Part shown: one piece after another, positions 1-5,511 of the stretch | How the letters are laid out: each line of letters opens with the position of its first letter | How positions within the stretch are numbered: the first letter of the stretch is position 1 | Assembly (NCBI GenBank): GCA_903953195.1 | Contig: CAJBIS010000155.1 | Location: 1 to 7,582, forward strand | DNA from: an uncultured Actinomycetes bacterium | GTDB lineage: Bacteria; Actinomycetota; Acidimicrobiia; Acidimicrobiales; Microtrichaceae | Reading direction: 5' to 3' | DNA length: 7,582 nt | Notes under the pieces: generated by a model | Told to the model about the DNA's origin: nothing | Databases searched by the model: none | What the model saw: the letters and a program-made list of their open reading frames with translations, nothing else | Made by a program: the position numbers and the translations under genes

Positions 1-55
1 CGACGAGGAGTTCCTCGCCGACATCGAGCAGCACGCCGCGCAGCGAACCGATCAT
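1..55 (-). CDS. ruvA: RuvA, Holliday junction DNA helicase subunit (5' end only)
   Basis: The first 18 codons are present, reading MIGSLRGVLLDVGEELLV before the window edge. The opening MIGSLRG is the typical RuvA N-terminus, the start of its OB-fold domain. RuvA binds four-way junctions as a tetramer and loads the RuvB motor; with RuvC it processes recombination intermediates in the cytoplasm. The ATG (55-53) overlaps the ruvC stop as ATGA, which implies translational coupling. Placement directly after ruvC supports the call; ruvB would be expected beyond the window. Only a short piece is visible, so nothing can be said about the rest of the protein. Confidence 0.85.
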   Translation of the reverse strand, partial: MIGSLRGVLLDVGEELLV

Positions 56-537
56 CGGGCGCCCACTCCTGCGGTGACGGCGACGTGGGTGAGCGCGATC
101 GCCGCGGCGTCGGCGGCATCGGCGGGCCTCGGCGGCGCGGGCAGCCGCAGCAACAGCTGGACCATCTGCTGCACCTGCGCCTTGTCGGCCGCGCCGTCAC
201 CGGTGACCGCCTGTTTCACCTCGTTCGGCGAGTACTCGCGGACGGACACGCCCCGGGCCGCGGACTCGGCCATCAGCACGCCGGACGCCTGACCGACCCC
301 CATGGCGGTGCGGACGTTCGACTGGAACAGCACCCGTTCCACGGCGACGGAGTGGGGCGGGAACTCGGCGAGCAGCGACCGGAAGTCGACCAGCAGTTCG
401 GCGAGGCGCTCGGGCACCGGCAGATGCGGCTCGGTGCGGAACACGCCGAGCGCCACCGCATGGGGATCGCGCCCGCGGGCGTCGAGCACGCAGTAGCCGC
501 AGCGGGACAGTCCCGGGTCGAGTCCGTAGACGAACAT
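52..537 (-). CDS. ruvC: RuvC, crossover junction endodeoxyribonuclease
   Basis: RuvC is a Mg2+-dependent resolvase that cuts Holliday junctions symmetrically as a dimer, together with RuvAB. From the ATG at 537 the protein has 161 residues, slightly shorter than the usual 170-190. The four acidic catalytic residues of the RNase H fold are visible: D7 in YGLDPG, E67 in VAVERV, and D140 and D143 in ADAADAA. The start was chosen because the first Asp then falls at residue 7, as in E. coli RuvC, and because a TACGAT hexamer lies exactly 7 nt upstream with no Shine-Dalgarno sequence, as expected of a leaderless message. An in-frame ATG at 546 would add three residues. The reading frame is open further up (to 711), but that part overlaps the peroxiredoxin gene in another frame and is not RuvC-like. 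The 3' end overlaps ruvA by 4 bp. Confidence 0.95.
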   Translation of the reverse strand: MFVYGLDPGLSRCGYCVLDARGRDPHAVALGVFRTEPHLPVPERLAELLVDFRSLLAEFPPHSVAVERVLFQSNVRTAMGVGQASGVLMAESAARGVSVREYSPNEVKQAVTGDGAADKAQVQQMVQLLLRLPAPPRPADAADAAAIALTHVAVTAGVGAR

Positions 538-544
538 ACGTTCC

Positions 545-550
545 ATCGTA
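545..550 (-). promoter_or_regulatory. Predicted -10 box (TACGAT) of a leaderless ruvC promoter
   Basis: TACGAT fits the actinobacterial TANNNT consensus. It is followed by 7 nt (GGAACGT) and then the ruvC ATG at 537, so transcription would begin at or next to the A of the start codon. No recognisable TTGACA-like -35 was seen. The same spacing occurs before three other genes in the window. Confidence 0.5.
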
Positions 551-551
551 G

Positions 552-569
552 CGACGGGTCTCCCCGTCG
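552..569 (-). terminator. GC hairpin between peroxiredoxin gene and ruvC: terminator or operator
   Basis: A perfect 7-bp inverted repeat, CGACGGG-GAGA-CCCGTCG, has a 4-nt loop. It begins about 30 nt past the peroxiredoxin stop and ends one nucleotide before the ruvC -10 box. There is no T-run, so it would be a U-less terminator if it terminates at all. Its position in the ruvC promoter spacer makes an operator role equally possible. Confidence 0.35.
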
Positions 570-598
570 GTGGTGGATGCCGCGACTCCGATGTGGCG

Positions 599-1081
599 CT
601 AGGGAGCGCTGTCGCCGAGACCGGCCACCACGTCGACCAGCTCCGCCGCGGGCCGGTAGCCCAGGCCCGGTCCCACGTAGCGGTGCGAGTACCGCACCAC
701 TCCCCCGGCATCGAGCACGAAGGTGCAGCGGCGGTACAGGTCGAGCAGGCCGAGCACGCCCCAGGTGCGGCCGACGGCCTTGTCGGCGTCGGTCAGGAGC
801 GGGAACCCGAAACCACCCGACCGTTGCGCGAAGCGTCGGTGCGACTCCGGATCCTGGTGCGACACCGCGAGCACCTGGGCGTCGAGCGCCTCGAAGCCGG
901 CGATGCCCTCGGTGTACTCCGTCAGCTGACGGCGACACACCGGGGAGGAGTCACCCGGGTAGAAGAGCACCACGACGGGCCGACCCCGGAACGACTCGAG
1001 GGACCACGCACCGAGCTCACCGGTCCGACCGTCGACCCCGGGCAGCTCGAACCCCGGCGCGACCTCGCCGATCGCGATCAC
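599..1081 (-). CDS. Peroxiredoxin, AhpC/TSA (BCP-like) family
   Basis: This cytosolic thiol peroxidase of 160 residues lacks a signal peptide and would reduce H2O2 or organic hydroperoxides. The N-terminus has the thioredoxin-fold pattern GEVAPGFELPGVDG. The active-site motif P-x3-S-x2-C is at residues 42-49 (YPGDSSPVC), with C49 as the peroxidatic cysteine and Ser in place of the common Thr. R118 in RRCTFVLD fits the conserved Arg of the site. The resolving Cys found five residues after the peroxidatic one in many BCPs is absent (T54). The only other Cys is C119, beside the conserved Arg, so this is either a 1-Cys enzyme or an atypical 2-Cys one. The GTG start has a good Shine-Dalgarno sequence (GGAGGG, 1086-1091). 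It lies 48 nt after yebC and is probably cotranscribed. A peroxiredoxin between yebC and ruvC is not the usual arrangement. Confidence 0.9.
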   Translation of the reverse strand: MIAIGEVAPGFELPGVDGRTGELGAWSLESFRGRPVVVLFYPGDSSPVCRRQLTEYTEGIAGFEALDAQVLAVSHQDPESHRRFAQRSGGFGFPLLTDADKAVGRTWGVLGLLDLYRRCTFVLDAGGVVRYSHRYVGPGLGYRPAAELVDVVAGLGDSAP

Positions 1082-1085
1082 CGTG

Positions 1086-1091
1086 CCCTCC
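1086..1091 (-). promoter_or_regulatory. Shine-Dalgarno sequence fixing the GTG start of the peroxiredoxin gene
   Basis: GGAGGG is followed by 4 nt and the GTG at 1081. An ATG slightly upstream (1097-1095) is in another frame and runs into TGA after six codons, so the GTG is the supported start. Confidence 0.7.
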
Positions 1092-1129
1092 GCCGCATGA
1101 TGCCCCGCAGGGCGGCCCTCGGCGTCGGG

Positions 1130-1879
1130 TCAGTCACCGAGCGCGGCGAGGATCTCGTCGGGGATGTCGAAGTTGGCGAACACGTCCTGCACATCGTCCT
1201 GGTCGTCGAGCGCGTCGATGAGCCGGAGCACCGACTTCGCGGCGTCGGCCGAGTCGAGCGCCACCGTCGTGGTCGGGAGCATCGTCAGGTCCGAGCTCTC
1301 CACCGTCAGGCCGGCGTCCTCGATCGCCTGTCGCACCGCCGCCGTGTCGGTCGCAGCGCACGTGACCTGCCACAGGTCGCCCTCGCGGGTGATGTCCTCG
1401 GCGCCGGCGTCGAGGGCCACGAGCATCAGCTCGTCCTCGTCGGCCGCACCGTCGACGATCACGACGCCCTTGCGCTCGAACTGCCACGCCACCGCGCCGG
1501 GCTCGGCGAGCGAACCGCCGAGCTTCGAGAACACCGACCGGATCTCGGCGCCGGTGCGGTTGCGGTTGTCGGACAACGCCTCGACGTAGACGGCCACGCC
1601 GTTGGGCGCGTAGCCCTCGTAGTTGATGGCCTCGTAGTTGACACCGTCGAGTTCGCCGGTGCCGCGCTTGATGGCGCGTTCGATCGTGTCGAGTGGCACC
1701 GACGCGTCACGGGCCTTCTGGAACATCGTCCGGAGCGACGGGTTCATCTCGGGATCGCCGCCGCCCGTGCGGGCCGCCACCTCGACCTGACGGATGAGCT
1801 TGGCGAAGAGCTTGCCGCGCTTGGCGTCAGCCGCGCCCTTCTTGTGCTTGATCGTGGCCCACTTGGAATGCCCGGACAT
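1130..1879 (-). CDS. yebC: YebC/PmpR family protein
   Basis: At 249 residues this is the standard length for the family. The N-terminus MSGHSKWATIKHKKGAADAK is the family signature, followed by the conserved block FQKARDASVPLDTIERAIKR (residues 54-73), NYEGYAPNG and the NRNRTGAEIRSVFSKLGG block of the middle domain. YebC proteins were long annotated as DNA-binding transcriptional regulators. More recent work implicates family members in relieving ribosome stalling at proline-rich stretches, so the older label should be read with care. ATG 1879 has GGGAG (1890-1894) 10 nt upstream. It lies 29 nt after pdxT and is probably in the pdxS operon. The yebC-ruvCAB neighbourhood is widespread in bacteria; here a peroxiredoxin gene separates yebC from ruvC. 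Confidence 0.96.
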   Translation of the reverse strand: MSGHSKWATIKHKKGAADAKRGKLFAKLIRQVEVAARTGGGDPEMNPSLRTMFQKARDASVPLDTIERAIKRGTGELDGVNYEAINYEGYAPNGVAVYVEALSDNRNRTGAEIRSVFSKLGGSLAEPGAVAWQFERKGVVIVDGAADEDELMLVALDAGAEDITREGDLWQVTCAATDTAAVRQAIEDAGLTVESSDLTMLPTTTVALDSADAAKSVLRLIDALDDQDDVQDVFANFDIPDEILAALGD

Positions 1880-1908
1880 GGTTGCTGTGCTCCCGGTGAT
1901 GGCTCCGC

Positions 1909-2490
1909 TCAGCTGCGGAGGAACAGTTCGTGCAGGCGGTCGTCGCCCGCGAGTTCAGGATGGAAGGTGGTCACCATGATCGCACCTGAGCGGACCGCCG
2001 CGGGTCGATCGTCGACGCGGGCGAGCACCTCGACCCCGTCGCCGACCCGTTCGATGGCCGGCGCCCGGATGAACACCGCATGGAATCCCGCGTCTCCCAG
2101 GCCGGCGTCTCCGAGCGCCGGGATGGGAACGTCGACCTCGAACGAGTCGACCTGGCGACCGAAGGCGTTGCGGCGGACCGAGATGTCGATGGCAGCCAAC
2201 TGGTGCTGGTCGGCACGACCGTCGAAGCACTCGGCGGCCAGCAGGATCGCTCCGGCACAGGTGCCGAACGTCGGGCGGCCCGACGCGACGAACGCACGGA
2301 GCGGTTCGAGCAGACCGGATCGTTCCGCCGCCATCGACATGGTGGTGGACTCGCCGCCGGGCACCACGAGCCGATCGACGAGCGCCAGATCATCGGCGGT
2401 GCGCACCTCGACCACCGTCGCGCCGAGCGACTCGAGCACGCTGGCGTGCGCGGCGAACGCCCCCTGCAGTGCCAGGACGCCCGCCGTCAC
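1909..2490 (-). CDS. pdxT: PdxT, glutaminase subunit of pyridoxal 5'-phosphate synthase
   Basis: PdxT is a class I glutamine amidotransferase that hydrolyses glutamine and channels ammonia to PdxS in the 12+12 PLP synthase complex. The 193-residue length is normal. It opens with GVLALQGAFAAH, has the glutamine-binding loop VVPGGESTTM (residues 42-51), the nucleophile C78 in FGTCAGA, the family block RRNAFGRQVDSFE, and H177 and E179 of the catalytic triad in TTFHPE. The GTG start at 2490 lies 10 nt after the pdxS stop, consistent with coupled translation. A weak GGTGAG about 11 nt upstream, within the end of pdxS, is the only Shine-Dalgarno candidate. No upstream in-frame start looks better. 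Confidence 0.96.
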   Translation of the reverse strand: MTAGVLALQGAFAAHASVLESLGATVVEVRTADDLALVDRLVVPGGESTTMSMAAERSGLLEPLRAFVASGRPTFGTCAGAILLAAECFDGRADQHQLAAIDISVRRNAFGRQVDSFEVDVPIPALGDAGLGDAGFHAVFIRAPAIERVGDGVEVLARVDDRPAAVRSGAIMVTTFHPELAGDDRLHELFLRS

Positions 2491-2500
2491 GGGGCCACGC

Positions 2501-3415
2501 TCACCAGCCGCGATCGGCCAGCTTGAGGTCGAGGTCGTCCATGCCGATGCCGGTCATCGGCGCGCCGAGACCGCGGCTGACCTTGGCCAGGATGTGCGGG
2601 TCCCCGTAGTGGGTCGTGGCCTCGACGATGGCCTTGGCGCGCGGCGCCGGATCGGCCGACTTGAAGATGCCGGACCCGACGAACACGGCCTGCGCGCCGA
2701 GCTGCATCGCGAGCGCGGCATCCGCCGGCGTGGCGAGACCGCCGGCACAGAACAACGGCACGGGCAGCTCGCCCGTCTCCGCGATCTCCTGCACGAGCGG
2801 CAGTGGCGCCTGCAGTCGCTTGGCCCAGTCGAAGAGCTCCGCCGAGTCGGCCTGCGTCAGCGCCCGGATGTCACCGAGGATCGACCGCAGGTGACGCACC
2901 GCCTCGACGATGTTGCCGGTCCCGGCCTCCCCCTTCGAGCGGATCATGCACGCGCCCTCGGAGATGCGACGGAGCGCCTCACCCAGATTGGTCGCGCCGC
3001 ACACGAACGGCACGGTGAACGCCCACTTGTCGATGTGGTGCGCCTCGTCGGCCGGGCTCAGCACCTCGGACTCGTCGACGTAGTCGACGCCGAGCGCCTC
3101 GAGGATCTGCGCCTCGACGAAGTGACCGATCCGGGCCTTCGCCATGACGGGGATCGTGACGGCCTCCTGGATGCCCTGGATCATGGCCGGGTCGCTCATG
3201 CGCGCCACGCCTCCGTCGACGCGGATGTCGGCCGGCACGCGCTCGAGCGCCATGACCGCGCAGGCCCCGGCGTCCTCGGCGATCCGGGCCTGCTCGGCGT
3301 TGACGACGTCCATGATCACGCCGCCCTTGAGCATCTCGGCGAGGCCACGCTTGACGAGCTGCGAACCGGTCTGGTGCGACGGTGCAGCGGAGGATTCCTG
3401 AGGGGGCTGTGCCAT
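2501..3415 (-). CDS. pdxS: PdxS, pyridoxal 5'-phosphate synthase lyase subunit
   Basis: PdxS makes PLP directly from ribose 5-phosphate, glyceraldehyde 3-phosphate and PdxT-derived ammonia (the DXP-independent route). The 304-residue protein is very well conserved as a (beta/alpha)8 barrel. Visible landmarks are KRGLAEMLKGGVIMDVV with D36, VMAKARIGHFVEAQI with the Schiff-base lysine K93, IRSKGEAGTG with the second lysine K161, and VFVGSGIFKS near the phosphate site. These correspond to D24, K81 and K149 of the Bacillus subtilis enzyme. The first 19 residues are a variable, polar extension, as in mycobacterial homologues. No Shine-Dalgarno sequence precedes ATG 3415; instead TAGACT lies exactly 7 nt upstream, which suggests a leaderless message. 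It heads the likely operon pdxS-pdxT-yebC-peroxiredoxin. Confidence 0.98.
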   Translation of the reverse strand: MAQPPQESSAAPSHQTGSQLVKRGLAEMLKGGVIMDVVNAEQARIAEDAGACAVMALERVPADIRVDGGVARMSDPAMIQGIQEAVTIPVMAKARIGHFVEAQILEALGVDYVDESEVLSPADEAHHIDKWAFTVPFVCGATNLGEALRRISEGACMIRSKGEAGTGNIVEAVRHLRSILGDIRALTQADSAELFDWAKRLQAPLPLVQEIAETGELPVPLFCAGGLATPADAALAMQLGAQAVFVGSGIFKSADPAPRAKAIVEATTHYGDPHILAKVSRGLGAPMTGIGMDDLDLKLADRGW

Positions 3416-3422
3416 GCGGCGA

Positions 3423-3428
3423 AGTCTA
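3423..3428 (-). promoter_or_regulatory. Predicted -10 box (TAGACT) of a leaderless pdxS promoter
   Basis: TAGACT matches TANNNT and is followed by exactly 7 nt (TCGCCGC) and the pdxS ATG. The absence of a Shine-Dalgarno sequence supports a leaderless transcript. No clear -35 is present; GTTTCC, 16 nt upstream, is the closest candidate and is weak. Confidence 0.5.
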
Positions 3429-3446
3429 CCGACGCACCCCCGTCGG
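3429..3446 (-). promoter_or_regulatory. Inverted repeat abutting the pdxS -10 box: operator or terminator
   Basis: CCGAC-N8-GTCGG is a perfect 5-bp inverted repeat whose last base touches the TAGACT hexamer. It therefore occupies the promoter spacer, and it also lies about 54 nt past the stop of the preceding gene. Its left half, CCGACGGGG, is identical to the left part of the hairpin before ruvC. It could be a regulator site or part of a U-less terminator; the sequence cannot separate these. Confidence 0.3.
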
Positions 3447-3499
3447 AAACGAAGCGGAGGCGGGTGACCTGCGGCCGACGCGCCCTCGCGGAGGATGCG

Positions 3500-4288
3500 T
3501 CAGAGCTCGTCCATGACGGCGATGCGCAGATCGAGCGGCTGCAGCGCCGTCATGGCGACCGATGCGTCCACCGCCGACGGAGCGACGACCGGCGCCATCC
3601 ACAGGTGGGCGGTGACCGGGGCCACACCGTCGATGTGGGTGCCGATGCGGTCCATCGCCCGCAACGCCCGGGCGACTCCCGGCGGGTAGCGGGTCAGGTC
3701 GACGGCGGCGAGGTCGGATCGCACCGACTGCTGGTCGCCGAGACCCTCGGCGACCGTCCGGGTGACGAACGACGACGTGGCCAGCGCCGGGCCCGGCAAT
3801 CCGACCGACAACGTGGTGAACCGCGCGGCACCATTTCGGATCCGGCCGAACAGATTCGCGCCGACCGCCTCGAGCTCGATCTGGGACAGCCCCTCGGCCA
3901 GCCCCGTGGTGACGACGAGCACGACGCGCTGTCGGTCGGCGACGACGAGGGCGTTGGCGGCGTCATGGTCGAGCACCACCAGTTCGGGCTGGGTGACACC
4001 GCTCGAGGCACACAGACCGTCGACGATGTTCTCCCACCGCGGATGTCCGCCGGTCCCCGCCGGCGGCGCGCCGATCAGGTCGAGCACGGTGGCGACGGAG
4101 CGACTGACGCGTTGCAGGACGAGGCCGACCCACACGGCGGCCACGACCACGAGGGCGATCAGTCCCAGCCACCAGGTGGTGAACAACGCGACGAGGATCG
4201 CCACGACGACCGCCGGGACCGCTCCCATCAGGAGCGCGTTCCGGACCAGACGGTCGGAGGAACGGTCGAAGCTGCTGAGGGCCGGCAC
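3500..4288 (-). CDS. M48/HtpX-like membrane protein with destroyed zinc site (probable pseudopeptidase)
   Basis: From the GTG at 4288 the protein has 262 residues. Two hydrophobic helices (about residues 18-37 and 40-58) resemble the N-terminal hairpin of HtpX. The soluble part then follows the M48 order: ENIVDGLCASSGV, an HtpX-like NALVVADRQRVVLVVTTGL stretch, LSQIELEAV, then ANLFGRIRNG where active members read AHELGHIRN. The HExxH zinc motif is thus N145-L-F-G-R149. The downstream region DLAAVDLTRYPPGVARAL matches the block carrying the third zinc ligand, but the Glu is replaced (S188 by alignment). The C-terminal HPPxxxRI element has become QPLDLRI. The match is by eye. A proteolytic function is unlikely; a scaffolding or regulatory role is inference. 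The start was chosen from TAGCAT 7 nt upstream; an in-frame ATG at 4327 would add 13 residues without a Shine-Dalgarno sequence. It lies between pimA and pdxS with no obvious partner. Confidence 0.8.
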   Translation of the reverse strand: MPALSSFDRSSDRLVRNALLMGAVPAVVVAILVALFTTWWLGLIALVVVAAVWVGLVLQRVSRSVATVLDLIGAPPAGTGGHPRWENIVDGLCASSGVTQPELVVLDHDAANALVVADRQRVVLVVTTGLAEGLSQIELEAVGANLFGRIRNGAARFTTLSVGLPGPALATSSFVTRTVAEGLGDQQSVRSDLAAVDLTRYPPGVARALRAMDRIGTHIDGVAPVTAHLWMAPVVAPSAVDASVAMTALQPLDLRIAVMDEL

Positions 4289-4295
4289 GACGGCG

Positions 4296-4301
4296 ATGCT
4301 A
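4296..4301 (-). promoter_or_regulatory. Predicted -10 box (TAGCAT) of a leaderless promoter for the M48-like gene
   Basis: TAGCAT (TANNNT) is followed by exactly 7 nt (CGCCGTC) and GTG 4288. If it is real, the ATG at 4327 lies upstream of transcription start and cannot be used. No -35 was identified at normal spacing. Confidence 0.45.
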
Positions 4302-4305
4302 ACGC

Positions 4306-4323
4306 CCGGCGCCGAGCAGCCGG
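4306..4323 (-). terminator. Weak GC hairpin after pimA
   Basis: CCGGC-N8-GCCGG is a 5-bp stem about 18 nt past the pimA stop and 4 nt before the next -10 box. There is no T-run. At this base composition such a stem could occur by chance; it is listed because the same layout recurs at the other unit boundaries. Confidence 0.2.
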
Positions 4324-4341
4324 CCATCGGCGGTCAACGGA

Positions 4342-5451
4342 TCACCCGCGGGTGCTGCGGCCGGCGAGCGCGAGGTACCGCTCGACGTAGGCGTCGCAGA
4401 GCAGTTCCATGTCGAAGCGCGCCGCCCGATCCCGGCCCGACGCACGCAGCGACGACGCCACCGTCGGGTCGCCGAGCACCTCGGCGAGCGCCTCGCCGAG
4501 CGCGTCGGGGTCGTCGGAGGGCACCAGTCGGGCGGCCGGCTCGTCGGGAACCGAACCGTCCGGCGCCGGTGCGGTGGCCACCTTCAGGTACCCGTCGATG
4601 TCGCTGGCCACGACCGGCGTGCCGGCCGCCATCGCCTCGAGCAGGATCACGCCGAAGGACTCACCCCGCAACGACGGCGCGCAGAACACGGTCGCCGCGG
4701 CGAGTCGCCGGTCACGCTCGGCGTCGTCGATGCGCCCGAGCCACTCGAGCCGGTCGTCCGTGAACGCGGCGCGCAACTCATCGGTCTCCGGGCCCGATCC
4801 GGCGACCCAGACCCGACAGTCGGCGGGCAGGCGGGGCAGCGCCTCGAGCAGGACTCGCAGCCCCTTGCGCGACTCGTGTCGGCCGAGAAACAACACCGTT
4901 GGTCCATCGATCGGCCACGGCTCGGCCTCCGCGAATCGGTCGATCTCGATGCCGTTGAACAGGACGTCGAACTCGCCGCCGACATGACCCTGTGCGAGAT
5001 CGCGCGCCTCGGTCGAGACCGCCACCTTGTCGTCGAGCCGGGACGCGCCCCACGTGAGCAGGGGCGTCAGCGCCTTGTACGCCCGACTGTCGCCGGCGGC
5101 ATGGAACGTGCCGAGCAGCGGGGCCGGCTTCAACAGCACCGTCGTCGCGGTCGGTCCCGGGGCGAACGGTTCGTGGATGTGCACGACGTCGAAGTCCTCG
5201 TCCCACAGCGCTCGGATCGTGCGCAGCTGCGCGGAGGGGTCCGGGGCGAGCGGGGCGACCGACCCGTTCGTCGCCATCGGCACACTCTTGCCGAGCGGAA
5301 TCACGAAGCCTTCGGGCGGCGGACCGTCACACGGTGCCAGCACCCGGGTCTCGATGCCCCGGCGACGCAACGACCGGGCCAGCGACAGCACCTGACCCTG
5401 CACGCCACCCGGCATGCTCAGGCTGTAGGGACAGACGAGACCGATCCGCAC
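4342..5451 (-). CDS. pimA: PimA-like phosphatidylinositol alpha-mannosyltransferase (GT4, GT-B fold)
   Basis: PimA transfers mannose from GDP-mannose to the 2-position of phosphatidylinositol on the cytoplasmic face of the membrane, the first step of PIM synthesis. The 369-residue protein begins MRIGLVCPYSLSMPGGVQGQ, close to mycobacterial PimA, with Y9 and the GGV loop (residues 15-17). HIHEPFAPG (91-99) and H117 in LGTFHA match the acceptor side. In the C-terminal Rossmann domain, R191 and K196 in LGRHESRKG and the EX7E motif E264-E272 (GESFGVILLEAMAAGT) mark donor binding. The GTG start at 5451 follows TAGGGT by 7 nt without a Shine-Dalgarno sequence. Its position after a pgsA and an acyltransferase gene is the mycobacterial order and strongly supports the specific name. 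Acceptor specificity is still inferred; another GT4 lipid glycosyltransferase is possible. Confidence 0.9.
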   Translation of the reverse strand: MRIGLVCPYSLSMPGGVQGQVLSLARSLRRRGIETRVLAPCDGPPPEGFVIPLGKSVPMATNGSVAPLAPDPSAQLRTIRALWDEDFDVVHIHEPFAPGPTATTVLLKPAPLLGTFHAAGDSRAYKALTPLLTWGASRLDDKVAVSTEARDLAQGHVGGEFDVLFNGIEIDRFAEAEPWPIDGPTVLFLGRHESRKGLRVLLEALPRLPADCRVWVAGSGPETDELRAAFTDDRLEWLGRIDDAERDRRLAAATVFCAPSLRGESFGVILLEAMAAGTPVVASDIDGYLKVATAPAPDGSVPDEPAARLVPSDDPDALGEALAEVLGDPTVASSLRASGRDRAARFDMELLCDAYVERYLALAGRSTRG

Positions 5452-5458
5452 CGACGCG

Positions 5459-5464
5459 ACCCTA
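5459..5464 (-). promoter_or_regulatory. Predicted -10 box (TAGGGT) of a leaderless pimA promoter
   Basis: TAGGGT (TANNNT) is followed by exactly 7 nt (CGCGTCG) and the pimA GTG. This suggests pimA can be transcribed separately from pgsA and the acyltransferase gene, 60 nt downstream of the latter. Confidence 0.45.
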
Positions 5465-5472
5465 GGCGAGCA

Positions 5473-5500
5473 CCCGCCCGGCGCCTCAGCCCGGGACGGG
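5473..5500 (-). terminator. GC-rich hairpin after the acyltransferase gene
   Basis: A 9-bp stem (CCCG plus CCCGG pairing with CCGGG plus CGGG) is interrupted by one bulged base and closes a 9-nt loop. It starts 11 nt past the acyltransferase stop and ends 8 nt before the pimA -10 box. There is no T-run, as is common for proposed terminators in high-GC actinobacteria. It would end the pgsA unit, perhaps incompletely. Confidence 0.4.
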
Positions 5501-5511
5501 ATCGCGGCGGT

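Noticed and set aside
538..711. N-terminal extension of RuvC up to the start at 711
   Set aside because: The extra residues are Trp/Arg/Pro-rich, unlike RuvC, and overlap the peroxiredoxin gene. Starting at 537 places the first catalytic Asp at residue 7, as in E. coli.
3416..3499. Riboswitch or divergent MocR-type pdxR regulator before pdxS
   Set aside because: The gap is only 84 nt, the predicted transcript has no leader, and no divergent gene exists.
593..4390. A 1265-codon open frame on the plus strand
   Set aside because: It is antisense to the peroxiredoxin, yebC, pdxT, pdxS and M48-like genes, is Arg/His/Asp-rich and low in complexity, and matches no family. Long antisense frames are expected at high G+C because stops are rare opposite G/C-ending codons.
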